A stretch of 64,000 bases of DNA from assembly GCA_963575645.1 (NCBI GenBank), contig OY754464.1:45994192-46058191 (forward strand), read 5' to 3'. The translations under genes and the position numbers were made by a program. Under the pieces are notes generated by a model. It worked only from the letters and a program-made list of their open reading frames with translations. It ran no database searches and was not told the DNA's origin. The stretch is from Xanthostigma xanthostigma. Taxonomy: Eukaryota > Arthropoda > Insecta > Raphidioptera > Raphidiidae. Positions 10,901-22,132 of the stretch are shown here, piece after piece; the stretch's first letter is position 1; each line of letters starts with the position of its first letter.

Positions 10901-11444
10901 ACCTATATGGTACTCCCCTTCCGCACATACGTTCTTTGGTTGAACACACAGTATATTATGTTAATTCTTTTGTCTGGGAAAATGATTGTGTTTTTTTTTT
11001 TCATTTTATTGTTACTAAGTCGAATATAAAATGGTTGATGCATACATTTAGTTGATAAGAAATTAATTGTCGTCTAGAGTCAGCCATGCATGGACATAAT
11101 ACGTTCTACATAAATACAATTTATTTTATTATCGAATAAAATGTTCTGTGTACATTATACTTAGCAATAATTATTATAATAGTACATAATACATCGTTTT
11201 TAAATTAAAAACCTTGAGGTTTACAGAGTACCACCGTCACACGTATGTGTTCGTTGTTTTTCTGAATATTTTGTGTCATTTGTTTATCTTATTCGTCGAA
11301 TTGATGTTGGTATCACAGTAACAAAGTATTTTTGTAGAACGTTTTTTGTTCGCTTCTGAACTAATACCTTTGAGTAAATTCTAACAGATGTCGTTACATG
11401 TTACTAAAACAGTTTTTTTTGAGAAAACACCGTAATTTTGTACA
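10901..11444. other. AT-rich intronic DNA, nothing recognised
   Basis: No gene or element recognised. Confidence 0.5.
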
Positions 11445-11575
11445 AAATATTTAATAAAAACTATCCTATAGCGTAAGTTGCATCAATCAAGACACATTTA
11501 CAAAATTTCAATCGGTTCAGTGATTTCGGAGATTAACACGAAAATTTTATACAATATATAGATTAAGTACTTATT
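11445..11575 (+). repeat. tail of a family A-like dispersed repeat
   Basis: TTTCAATCGGTTCAGTGATT, TCGGAGATTAAC and ACAATATATAGATTAAG form the typical closing part of the dispersed repeats in this window. The head is missing. Confidence 0.4.
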
Positions 11576-12487
11576 TACAATAAAAAACAATTTTTAAATA
11601 CCTAAGGCTTTTACTTACTGTTTACGATCGAGCGGTTCTAAAAAGCATTTGCTCTCCTGACTCCATCATCAGGTTAGAGACACGAAAATATCTTGTATTG
11701 TCATCGGAATTGCATAACTAGCAAATGAAAAGCTTATAAAAACATTATATTTCGATCTTTACTGACATTTCTTAAACAGTTCCAGAACTGCCATGAGTTT
11801 TAAGAATATTCAGTGCTATAGTGATACTTGGGCATAACCATGAACAATGTGTTTGCAACATTGATACCAACTGAAACTGGATAAGTGTTATCACGTATAA
11901 AATATTCTTTTGTACTTAGTGTATCTATTAATATTAACATTATCAACATGTGTTTTATATGTAAAATTTAAACGACCTCTATTATGTGTATTCTACATTT
12001 TATTTGTATTTGCATATTAATATGCGCTTTGAAAAATTATAAACAGCGAAATTGCCGTGTTTCTGACTTTATATCGTTTATTGTCAATAATATATACGGA
12101 TTATACAGGTATTACTCCCTACGCCTATATCTTGCTTATTTTTGAAGATAACCCTATCAACACCTATATATTCGTAAATGGGACGAAATTCTCTACAAGG
12201 TGGCTGCAAATCATTGAGGGTATCTCTGCGTGGGCCAGTGAGGAGATATTCAATTTTTTTCTGAATAACACAATAGGTATATTTTTTTCGATTTTCTGAT
12301 TGAGCTTTTGATTCTCTTTTCATCCGTGTAATTTAATACCAGTATTGCAATATAAATTTTTCGAGATAAATGTAATTAAAATTTACATACAATACTCGTA
12401 ATGACACTCAAGTATAGATACATTATTATATTGCATTATATTATGTGAAGTTTAATTGTGTATATCTCGAAAATTTTTATAATGTAC
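11576..12487. other. AT-rich intronic DNA, nothing recognised
   Basis: No gene or element recognised. Overlapping open frames at 12057-12323 on both strands have no domain. Confidence 0.5.
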
Positions 12488-12785
12488 TAGTGGCCCCCCG
12501 TTCGGCTTCGCCCTAATTTGTAGATGGCCTATAAAAGATAGACATATTATGCATCTGCATCAGACTTTCTTATAAAATAATAGCCGCATTTGCGTTGTCA
12601 TATATTTATTAATAATAGCCGTTACCCGCGGCTTTGCAAGAGATTGAAACGAAACACGGCAGCGATAACAGTAGTGGAGCCTTCGGCTCTACCGTACTGC
12701 AATCTTGCCTCACGGGGGTACGGTTCTCTCTACAGCGACAACAGTAGTGGAGCCTTTGGTTCCACCGTATTCCAATTTTTCTTTC
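12488..12785 (+). repeat. dispersed repeat head followed by family C hairpin repeat
   Basis: 12488-12540 is a short head (ACTAGTGGCCCCCCGTTCGG, then AATTTGTAGATGGCC). From 12610 family C begins with GCCGTTACCCGCGGCTTTGC. It then has two ~70-bp subunits, each with a palindromic GTGGAGCCTTCGGCTCTAC or GTGGAGCCTTTGGTTCCAC hairpin followed by CGTA-TTCC/CTGC. The same two-hairpin arrangement occurs at 24585-24760, and a one-unit reverse copy at 61725-61795. The open frames through it on both strands are by-products. Confidence 0.6.
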
Positions 12786-14429
12786 CTTTAAAGACCTTAC
12801 TCGAATTATCACGAATATGTGAAAAAAAAATTAGCCAATTCGGTCTAGCCGCGCTTTTAATTTTTGATTTATATAGATTACACTGATATTTTTGCATGAT
12901 TGAAAAGAGATTAAAAAGCTTTATCAGACTAGTTAAAAACATATCTGTGTTCCCATTTACGAATACTACACATAAATGTCGAGAATACAATTTCGTCTAC
13001 GAATCTATCGTGGTTTGATACGACTATTGAACCGATTTAAAAAACTCTTTTACTGTTAAGTCTACTCCTTCCCTATTCACATATGAATTATTACGCTAAG
13101 ACAAAAAGGGAATGAGTAATGAGCGAAAATGTTAATGCGATTTATGAACTAAATTGGCTAAACTATATAAAAGATCTACAAAAGTGAAATACGAGAGATT
13201 AGGTGTTCATGATTATTTCGTTGCCAAAACATAATCTACCGGGATGAAACCGGACCGGAAAATAAAAATTTACAATTACGGACAAAATTAAATTAATATC
13301 TTTATTTGTATTGATGTAAACATAATTGTCTACATTGTTCGACATAACAATTTCGCTATAATACTGCCATAAAAGATGATGATACATGAATTCTTGAAGA
13401 AACGTTGGATGATAATGGCAGCTTTATTAGTACTTTAATTACTGCCTTGTAGTAAATTATAAAGCAAATTATAATTATAGTGATACTGCTAAAACAATTT
13501 TATGGTTTCACGTTTTGAGTAGCTATTTAAAATAATTTCTCCGCGGTAGATACAAAAGAGACTAGCGGAGAGAAATTAAAAATAAGGATTCTTGATTTTC
13601 TGACAGGTAATTTTTTCCCTGTAATTTTTTATTAAATGCATTTTTCTTTAAATTTCTTTTATTTCCAAGAGATTTTTTCAAATATCCTCACTTCGTCAAA
13701 TTCTGCTGAGGTATATGTTAATAATTATTATAAATAAATAAGAGTCTGTATTTATTTTATCGTCGAAAAATCGATGATACTAAATGGCGTAGTACATATA
13801 GATATATCTGACACTTCTAAAAAAAGGTACAATGAAGCATTTAACTTCTTTCAAAGTCATCACGCTTACATTATATAGTATAAACTAATTTTAATCATTA
13901 ATTTTCCAGTGTTGCTTTTGGAAAAAATTAATGAGTGCCAATCAAACAACTGCCTAGAATATGAAAAAAATTATTATATCTTATATAAGAACCTAATTTG
14001 TATAAGAGGCTATAATTTACAATCTTTGTCTAAAAATTGGCCCGGAGTAAAGCGTAACAAAGTTCTCATTTACTTCCTGTCTCTAGGAACCTATTCTGTA
14101 ATTTTTTTTTAATGTTTAAACATCGCTAGTGGTGCCTCCACCTTCTCAATTATTGTTAGAGTGATTCGGAACAGACATATTGACGCTTTGCGAATGCTAT
14201 CAGCCACAATCTATTGGAATTTTCCTTGAAGGCGTAGGAACTACATTTTGAGATACTTTAATTTTCTACTATCTAAAACGTCATAATCAAAGGAATTTGA
14301 AATGGATGCGCGGCAATCATTCAATCCCCAATTCAATAATCAGTGAACCATATTTGGTTATATCAAATCCATAAAAAAGACTATGTCGATCGTTCAATCC
14401 TTTTAAGGGATTTTACATGAAGATCTAAT
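12786..14429. other. AT-rich intronic DNA, nothing recognised
   Basis: No gene or element recognised. The stretch around 13000-13090 loosely resembles a dispersed-repeat body (TTGAACCGATTTAAAAAACT). Confidence 0.5.
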
Positions 14430-14595
14430 GATCTCTAATCCGCATTAATCACATTTTGCTACACTTTCATTTTCCGCCACCGTATGTCACAGCGTAAAAT
14501 CCCTATTAAAGGTTTGAAATGAAGGCCTGACCTGTCAGACACATTTAATTATACTTTCTTTTTCTGCCACCGGATGTCATACCGTCAAAATTGCA
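14430..14595 (+). repeat. diverged two-unit tandem repeat
   Basis: A block ACTTTCATTTTCCGCCACCG with a following TATGTCACAGCGTAAAAT recurs about 87 bp later as ACTTTCTTTTTCTGCCACCG with GATGTCATACCGTCAAAAT. Two units only; function unknown. Confidence 0.5.
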
Positions 14596-14679
14596 GTACG
14601 ACTCATCCGTAATGCTATCCTAGGCAATCTGAATGGTCTGTAAACCGTCCCAATATTTTGACCAACGGTGTATACAAAT

Positions 14680-17332
14680 GAGGAGCATTTTTTCAAAATG
14701 GCTTTTATCACATTTGTGTAAATTCCCAGGAGAGCATCAGATTATATAACAGCTTTATATATATAAAAAAAAGAGACTTTGCACTACGTAGCCGGCTGCG
14801 TTCTATATTTGTATCTATTTAATCAAGATTACCGAAATCATTTATACTAATTACCCTAGTAATTTATGTGGTAACCTTGGATATAAGCCGTTTTGATATA
14901 TCACTGCTGATAAAAGCTGTTTTGAATCAAAAGTTATGGATACAAGTCTGAAGACCAAGATCCAGGATAATAGGTAAAAAAACACCAATTTCAAGTTGAT
15001 TATCAAATAAAGGAATTACATTTTATTTTATTTTTATTAAAAAAGAACGTTCTTAACAAAAATAAGTGTTGGTTTTCTTCTCTTAAAAAAACTCAAAAAC
15101 AAAAAATTAAAAGAAACACAAAGAACAAAATAATTTTTCAGCCATAAACGTTTTAAACACATAAGCCGCAATCGTCTTCATTGCAATCGCATTCTTCACC
15201 TTCACTATAACTGTTTTTTTCTTCACCTTCATTTTCTGTATTCTCTAACAGTAATTTATCGTAAAATTTCATTTCAGGTATATTACGCCAGTTTTCATCA
15301 TATAGGTTCAACAAAGTTTTCACATCTTTTAATTTTTCTTTTTTTATTGGGTTGTGCAAATCCATCTCCTCTGGTAAAGCCATGATAACCTTCTTCCCTC
15401 TTTTGAATACACTTGCATACTTTCCTTCTGAATCATTTCTGTAAAATTGTTCCATTTTAATTTTTATTTCATTCATTTTTGAACCTTTTTCTATTTTAAT
15501 TCGCTTCATATTTTGAATTCCATTTAGTTTTCGCATTGATTTCAATGAAAGTTTTCTATAATCCAATAAACGCCAGTCATCTCCCAATTTTCTCACTACA
15601 CCAACCTGTTGATACAACTCACAGTACTCTTCTTGCAGTAAAATTGTAGGATTTTTCCGTAATTTTTTTTCGACACGACCGAACACTCTATCTGCTGGCA
15701 AATACGAATGGCCTCTCACCGGGAATACAACCAGAATATTTTCTAAAGTTGCAGGGGCTTGTCTATGCAGCCACAGGGCTAAACTGTTCATAACAATGTG
15801 GTTTTTGTTTTGCCCTCCGCAACCATCTGCGAAGAGCCGTAATGTTTTGCAATTTTTCGAAAAATCATAGTTATTCAAAAAATGATTCAGAGCAGAGGCT
15901 ACCTCATTTGCTCCACGGCCAGCGAGGTTTTCCGTCCAGGTATAAAAAACTGGATTTTCGGTTTTTATGTCGGTTATACAAAAGCAGTAAAAAGAAAGTT
16001 GTCGCAAATAAAACGCTTCTCCAATTGGAATTTTGGGTAAACTTTGAACTTGCTGCATATCAAAGCAAAGCGATAAAGATTCATCGCTAGTTTTGTTCAT
16101 TAAGAGATGAAATTGTTTGGAGCGCAATTTATGCACTCTCATCTCAGTTATGATTTTTGTTTTCAAAGATTGATCTGTGCAACGTTTAAATTCATTTTTC
16201 TTTCTAAAACAAAAACTGCACACATCGGATGCCGGAGAACCAAACCCGATATTAAAATCGTTGGAAAATATCTTTTGGAAAAATCCAAATTTTACCTTTA
16301 AATTTTCGTCAGTCTGTGAATTATAGATTTTAAACAACTTAGAGATGCTCATCTCTGCCGGAAGATATAATCTTTTTGATTTGTTTCTATTATAATGGCT
16401 CTCATGGGCCTTTAAACGACTTATAAATTTTCTTACATTTTCGCGCTTTTCAGCATTTTTTTCAGATCTACGATCTCCACCTCTATTTTCCTTAATTTCT
16501 TTCCCTTGCATCTTTGTATTTGCAATTTTTTGAACACGTTTTTGAGTAACGCTTAAGCTAACCAAAAACATATTTTGACACACTCTATAAAAACGATTTT
16601 CTTTTGTTTTCAACTTATATTTTACAACAACTTTCGTATTTTTATCCCTGCAATTTGGTTTGTACTTTTCCCTTCTTCTCTTAGGCTTATTTACCTCTAA
16701 ATAATAGGACAGTTTAATGTCTTGAGCAATTTTATCATGTCTATTGTATAAATCCTGTCGACATGAAATTACATCAGTTTTAGAAATTTTGAGGCAAAAA
16801 TACGTTTTTCCGTTGTGTGTGCAAGGACGTTCAAAGTTTTCCCCATCAGGAAAATGATCTTGATACCTTCAAAATCAAAAAAAAAACTTAAAATACTTGT
16901 ATACATAACCTTAAAATCTAGTCTTACCTCATAGCTTTTTGTTTTTCTCTTGTACTCAAATGTTTCTTCCTTTTTCGGCTACCTGTCGTGTTGTCACCAA
17001 CAATAACATCACTAGATACATTCAGGACACTGTCCATTTTGTTTAAAAACAAGCAACAAACAGAACACGAATCATAATATAATTACAATCAACTTTTCAC
17101 GCTGCATTAATTTGACAATTGGATTGAAGCTGCTTTGAAACATTCAGTTTGATGGATAAAAGCTGTTTTGAAAAAATCACTATTATTTACAATAGAATTA
17201 CTATACAATAAAAGACATTTTGAACAGAACTAACCGTTCTATAACATGTATTTATAGTAATAGAACACGATGACATCTATATCTTAATAGCAAAAGTTTT
17301 TGGATAAAAGCCGGTTTGAAAAAATGCTCCTC
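14680..17332 (-). mobile_element. Sola-like DNA transposon, copy 1
   Basis: The left end GAGGAGCATTTTTTCAAA-ATGGCTTTTATC and the reverse complement of the right end GAGGAGCATTTTTTCAAA-CCGGCTTTTATC agree at 28 of 30 positions. A motif close to GGATAAAAGCYGTTTTGAAA, matching the inner part of the terminal repeat, is iterated just inside both ends (14879, 14909, 17121, 17154), suggesting transposase-binding sites. A two-exon transposase gene fills the minus strand, and several AATAAA signals lie in the 3' flank of the gene (about 15020-15040). 4-bp target duplications and this type of protein are known for the Sola superfamily; that assignment is from memory and tentative. Confidence 0.8.
15153..17037 (-). 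CDS. two-exon DDE transposase, 607 aa, copy 1
   Basis: Exon 1 runs 17037-16928 (start MDSVLNVSSD, then a basic RKRKKH stretch), with donor GAG/GTAAGA. Exon 2 runs 16866-15153, with acceptor TTTTGAAG/GT. The 61-bp intron splits an Arg codon, and joining gives 607 residues. Around residues 150-230 is a predicted DNA-binding region (VTQKRVQKI, GGDRRS, and HYNRNKSKRLYLPAEMS). Cys253, Cys256 and Cys266 may bind zinc. Candidate catalytic triad: Asp306 in LCFDMQQ, Asp384 in FADGCGGQNKN, and Glu436 in VFGRVEKKLRK. The C-terminus is acidic and Cys-rich (CDCNEDDCGLC). The motifs GRGANEV and PVRGHSYLPADRVFGR place it in a family common in insect genomes, possibly Sola. The frame at 16613 begins with TTG inside exon 2 and is not the start. 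All motifs are intact, so it may be functional. Confidence 0.85.
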
Positions 17333-17333
17333 T

Positions 17334-19986
17334 GAGGAGCATTTTTTCAAAATGGCTTTTATCACATTTGTGTAAATTCCCAGGAGAGCATCAGATTATA
17401 TAACAGCTTTATATATATAAAAAAAAGAGACTTTGCACTACGTAGCCGGCTGCGTTCTATATTTGTATCTATTTAATCAAGATTACCGAAATCATTTATA
17501 CTAATTACCCTAGTAATTTATGTGGTAACCTTGGATATAAGCCGTTTTGATATATCACTGCTGATAAAAGCTGTTTTGAATCAAAAGTTATGGATACAAG
17601 TCTGAAGACCAAGATCCAGGATAATAGGTAAAAAAACACCAATTTCAAGTTGATTATCAAATAAAGGAATTACATTTTATTTTATTTTTATTAAAAAAGA
17701 ACGTTCTTAACAAAAATAAGTGTTGGTTTTCTTCTCTTAAAAAAACTCAAAAACAAAAAATTAAAAGAAACACAAAGAACAAAATAATTTTTCAGCCATA
17801 AACGTTTTAAACACATAAGCCGCAATCGTCTTCATTGCAATCGCATTCTTCACCTTCACTATAACTGTTTTTTTCTTCACCTTCATTTTCTGTATTCTCT
17901 AACAGTAATTTATCGTAAAATTTCATTTCAGGTATATTACGCCAGTTTTCATCATATAGGTTCAACAAAGTTTTCACATCTTTTAATTTTTCTTTTTTTA
18001 TTGGGTTGTGCAAATCCATCTCCTCTGGTAAAGCCATGATAACCTTCTTCCCTCTTTTGAATACACTTGCATACTTTCCTTCTGAATCATTTCTGTAAAA
18101 TTGTTCCATTTTAATTTTTATTTCATTCATTTTTGAACCTTTTTCTATTTTAATTCGCTTCATATTTTGAATTCCATTTAGTTTTCGCATTGATTTCAAT
18201 GAAAGTTTTCTATAATCCAATAAACGCCAGTCATCTCCCAATTTTCTCACTACACCAACCTGTTGATACAACTCACAGTACTCTTCTTGCAGTAAAATTG
18301 TAGGATTTTTCCGTAATTTTTTTTCGACACGACCGAACACTCTATCTGCTGGCAAATACGAATGGCCTCTCACCGGGAATACAACCAGAATATTTTCTAA
18401 AGTTGCAGGGGCTTGTCTATGCAGCCACAGGGCTAAACTGTTCATAACAATGTGGTTTTTGTTTTGCCCTCCGCAACCATCTGCGAAGAGCCGTAATGTT
18501 TTGCAATTTTTCGAAAAATCATAGTTATTCAAAAAATGATTCAGAGCAGAGGCTACCTCATTTGCTCCACGGCCAGCGAGGTTTTCCGTCCAGGTATAAA
18601 AAACTGGATTTTCGGTTTTTATGTCGGTTATACAAAAGCAGTAAAAAGAAAGTTGTCGCAAATAAAACGCTTCTCCAATTGGAATTTTGGGTAAACTTTG
18701 AACTTGCTGCATATCAAAGCAAAGCGATAAAGATTCATCGCTAGTTTTGTTCATTAAGAGATGAAATTGTTTGGAGCGCAATTTATGCACTCTCATCTCA
18801 GTTATGATTTTTGTTTTCAAAGATTGATCTGTGCAACGTTTAAATTCATTTTTCTTTCTAAAACAAAAACTGCACACATCGGATGCCGGAGAACCAAACC
18901 CGATATTAAAATCGTTGGAAAATATCTTTTGGAAAAATCCAAATTTTACCTTTAAATTTTCGTCAGTCTGTGAATTATAGATTTTAAACAACTTAGAGAT
19001 GCTCATCTCTGCCGGAAGATATAATCTTTTTGATTTGTTTCTATTATAATGGCTCTCATGGGCCTTTAAACGACTTATAAATTTTCTTACATTTTCGCGC
19101 TTTTCAGCATTTTTTTCAGATCTACGATCTCCACCTCTATTTTCCTTAATTTCTTTCCCTTGCATCTTTGTATTTGCAATTTTTTGAACACGTTTTTGAG
19201 TAACGCTTAAGCTAACCAAAAACATATTTTGACACACTCTATAAAAACGATTTTCTTTTGTTTTCAACTTATATTTTACAACAACTTTCGTATTTTTATC
19301 CCTGCAATTTGGTTTGTACTTTTCCCTTCTTCTCTTAGGCTTATTTACCTCTAAATAATAGGACAGTTTAATGTCTTGAGCAATTTTATCATGTCTATTG
19401 TATAAATCCTGTCGACATGAAATTACATCAGTTTTAGAAATTTTGAGGCAAAAATACGTTTTTCCGTTGTGTGTGCAAGGACGTTCAAAGTTTTCCCCAT
19501 CAGGAAAATGATCTTGATACCTTCAAAATCAAAAAAAAAACTTAAAATACTTGTATACATAACCTTAAAATCTAGTCTTACCTCATAGCTTTTTGTTTTT
19601 CTCTTGTACTCAAATGTTTCTTCCTTTTTCGGCTACCTGTCGTGTTGTCACCAACAATAACATCACTAGATACATTCAGGACACTGTCCATTTTGTTTAA
19701 AAACAAGCAACAAACAGAACACGAATCATAATATAATTACAATCAACTTTTCACGCTGCATTAATTTGACAATTGGATTGAAGCTGCTTTGAAACATTCA
19801 GTTTGATGGATAAAAGCTGTTTTGAAAAAATCACTATTATTTACAATAGAATTACTATACAATAAAAGACATTTTGAACAGAACTAACCGTTCTATAACA
19901 TGTATTTATAGTAATAGAACACGATGACATCTATATCTTAATAGCAAAAGTTTTTGGATAAAAGCCGGTTTGAAAAAATGCTCCTC
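17334..19986 (-). mobile_element. Sola-like DNA transposon, copy 2
   Basis: Second copy of the element at 14680-17332, same orientation, with the same terminal repeats (right end CTCCTC at 19981-19986), subterminal motifs and gene. Its right flank carries the AAAT that matches the left flank of copy 1. Confidence 0.8.
17807..19691 (-). CDS. two-exon DDE transposase, 607 aa, copy 2
   Basis: Exon 1 is 19691-19582 and exon 2 is 19520-17807. The predicted protein is identical to that of copy 1, including the candidate Asp306-Asp384-Glu436 triad, and the splice sites are the same. Lack of any divergence implies very recent duplication, gene conversion or an assembly artefact. Because it sits on the strand opposite to the host exon, it would be antisense to the retn transcript. 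Confidence 0.83.
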
Positions 19987-19990
19987 AAAT

Positions 19991-21278
19991 ATAAATTCAT
20001 AATAATAAACAGGTAGGTAGGTATAGGTAGGGGTCATAATCGATGTGTACACATACAATGTATGAAAGGACTGTTAATGTTTGTTGAGTCGATGGCACGG
20101 GATCGGACGAAACGTCGGAGGCGGGGCGCTTGCGTAGATCAATCAAAACGATCTGTTAACGAGCATTTCGTCTCTGCATGTATATAATACATAATATTCT
20201 TCTGATATTTTCGTGTATATTATGTTTATATAACAGAAGGACACAGCTCAGATGAACTATTAAGAAATGATAGGGGTGCAAGAACAATGGTCTGCTTCAA
20301 TTATTGTTATCCTCGTAAATCTATTATTACAAACTCCCAGTTCCCAAGTTCTGATGATCTGAGAACTGGTAAACGTGTCGATTGGATTTCCTGTTTAAAA
20401 AAAATATCTAGACTGACCCTGTCAAAATCCAACGGAGTGAAGATGTTTGGAAACGTATATTGGAAATAAAAGACATAATTGTAATTGTTTATATTCTTAT
20501 AAAGAAACAATTTTGAATGCTTCTTTTTAACATATTAACTGTTTGCTTTCGGTTTTGCCGAACGGTTAGTTGAGACCGGTTGTTCACTCTGAACTTCTTC
20601 GAGCAATTCCAATGAAATTGATTCATGTTCGTAATTACTTTTTTACGATATTATAAACGAAAAATAATAGCGGCACATCTACAAACACGAAACTTAAAAA
20701 AAAATCTCAATCGGTTGAGTAGGGATCGTAGAAAACCACTTGTGTTAAATATAATATATAGTATAGTTATAATAAATAAAAAAATGTAAATCCTTGATAG
20801 TTAATGGTATTTGAGACATTTCGGCCGTTAGAACAACTTAAGAGATTATTAGAAACTTATGCAAGTTTCCTTTCATCATAAAGCCAAAACTGAGATGATT
20901 TCGAGACACGGTGTACCTACATTAATCGCTGGCAATCAATATGTTGTGTATTTAATTGATGCTATCATTCATTTAGTTGTTTGAGTGTCTTCTCTATCGG
21001 AGGAACTAACTTGCAAAATTGATGTGAACCCATTTTAAGTTAGCAAAAAATAATATCGAAAAGCATTAATAACTTGTTGAAATGTTACATTTAATATAAT
21101 TTGACGTGTTTGTGGAATGCATTTTATATAAATATGAATTATTTTTAAAGATTTTTTTTGCCTTTTTGTCGTGCATGGATGGCCGAAATCATCTTGGGAA
21201 CTGCTGGACCGATTTAAAACATTCTTTCACTATTTAAAAACCTATTTCTGTTCGATTCACATCCTAACTATAATATTA
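19991..21278. other. intronic DNA, nothing recognised
   Basis: No gene or element recognised. A CpG-richer patch (20090-20170, GGAGGCGGGGCGCTTGCG) stands out against the AT-rich background but has no identified role. Confidence 0.5.
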
Positions 21279-21575
21279 TAAAATGCGCATGTGAGTGTGT
21301 TTGATTGTTGTTTGTTGGTTTGTTACGCTTTCACGCATTAACCGCTGAACAGATTTCGATAAAATTTGGTAAGGAAATAGATTGCTTCCCGAGGAAGCAC
21401 ATAGGGTACCTTTTGTCTCAAAAAAACCTAAAGGGAGTGAAATAGGAGATGAAAGTTTTTATAGGGTAAAATAGGGGATGATTTTAAAATTCACACGTAT
21501 TAATATAATATATAGCACGCAAAAACTGCTGGCCAAAACCTCAAAGTGTATAAACATTGTTTTTTAAATTATCAT
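21279..21575 (+). repeat. dispersed repeat family F, copy 1
   Basis: It contains ATAATATTATAAAATGCG, a TTACGCTTTCACGCATTAA block, GAACAGATTTCGATAAAAT, ATAGGGTACCTTTTGTCTCA, CCTAAAGGGAGTGAAA, GGATGATTTTAAAATTCACA and AAGTGTATAAACATTGT. The same blocks in the same order occur at 61328-61715. It is a typical insect interspersed repeat of unassigned class. Confidence 0.65.
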
Positions 21576-21658
21576 ACTAACGCTATACAAAAGACGTGTG
21601 TCGCGGCACACACGACCGAAGTGACACTTCTTATGTATGAATAATATAATTTTATTCA

Positions 21659-22016
21659 ACACGCGTGAGTAATATGTAATTTCGGGGCCCTGCTAAATTC
21701 GGGAGAAATAATAAATTACTTCATGTTGATGCGTAGAGTGCTAATAATGAGCCCTACAGTGTGATAATGAATTTTCTGGACCAATAGAAACTCAGTAGCA
21801 AGCCCAAGCGTGCAATAATGAAAAAAAAACTGCACGCAGCTACTGGACCAATAGGAACGTGGTAGGCGGTATTGTATATATGAAAACAGCATCGCAATTC
21901 AGCGAAAGTCATGGCCATCTTGTGTGTATCGAGGGCGCTGGGTACGTCAATCAATGAAGTGATTTATTATTTTTCCCTCTTTTGTCAGGGCCCCGATTAC
22001 ATATTACTCGTGCTAG
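21659..22016. mobile_element. MITE with ~60-bp terminal inverted repeats
   Basis: The left end (GAGTAATATGTAAT, CGGGGCCCTG, ... AATAATAAATTACTTCA) is the reverse complement of the right end (TGAAGTGATTTATTATT ... CAGGGCCCCG ATTACATATTACTC). A non-coding ~230-bp centre contains two related GGACCAATAG blocks. The target duplication is not clear. The superfamily is undetermined. Confidence 0.7.
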
Positions 22017-22040
22017 ATGAATAAAATATTATGTGCGACC

Positions 22041-22132
22041 ATTGATCGAAGGAGAATATTCCACTCGCGTGCGTTTTACCGCACTCGCTACGCTCGTGCG
22101 GCAAATTTCACGCTCATGGAATCATCTCCTTC
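22041..22132. repeat. nested hairpin
   Basis: A compact palindrome CCGCACTCG-CTACG-CTCGTGCGG lies at about 22079-22102, inside a weaker outer inverted repeat (GAAGGAGAATATTCCA against TGGAATCATCTCCTTC). It could fold into a long stem in RNA or cruciform DNA. Origin unknown, possibly a short inverted-repeat element. Confidence 0.55.

Larger units (their letters stand above)
14676..19990. mobile_element. head-to-tail dimer of a DDE transposon with one outer 4-bp target duplication
   Basis: Two 2653-bp copies (14680-17332 and 17334-19986) in the same orientation are separated by a single T at 17333. The 4-bp sequence AAAT precedes the first copy (14676-14679) and follows the second (19987-19990). 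It is not present between the copies. Every feature is offset by exactly 2654 bp, the encoded transposases are identical, and no base difference was noticed on comparing the two copies by eye. The simplest reading is that the dimer integrated as one unit or arose by amplification after one insertion. An assembly duplication is the main alternative. Confidence 0.85.

Noticed and set aside
11645-11690. CTGATGATGG on the minus strand as another hammerhead core
   Set aside because: No CGAAAC segment follows at a suitable distance.
15153-16613. 486-residue frame taken as the complete transposase
   Set aside because: Its first codon is TTG in the middle of an exon. The frame continues upstream and is joined by plausible splice sites to an ATG-containing exon.
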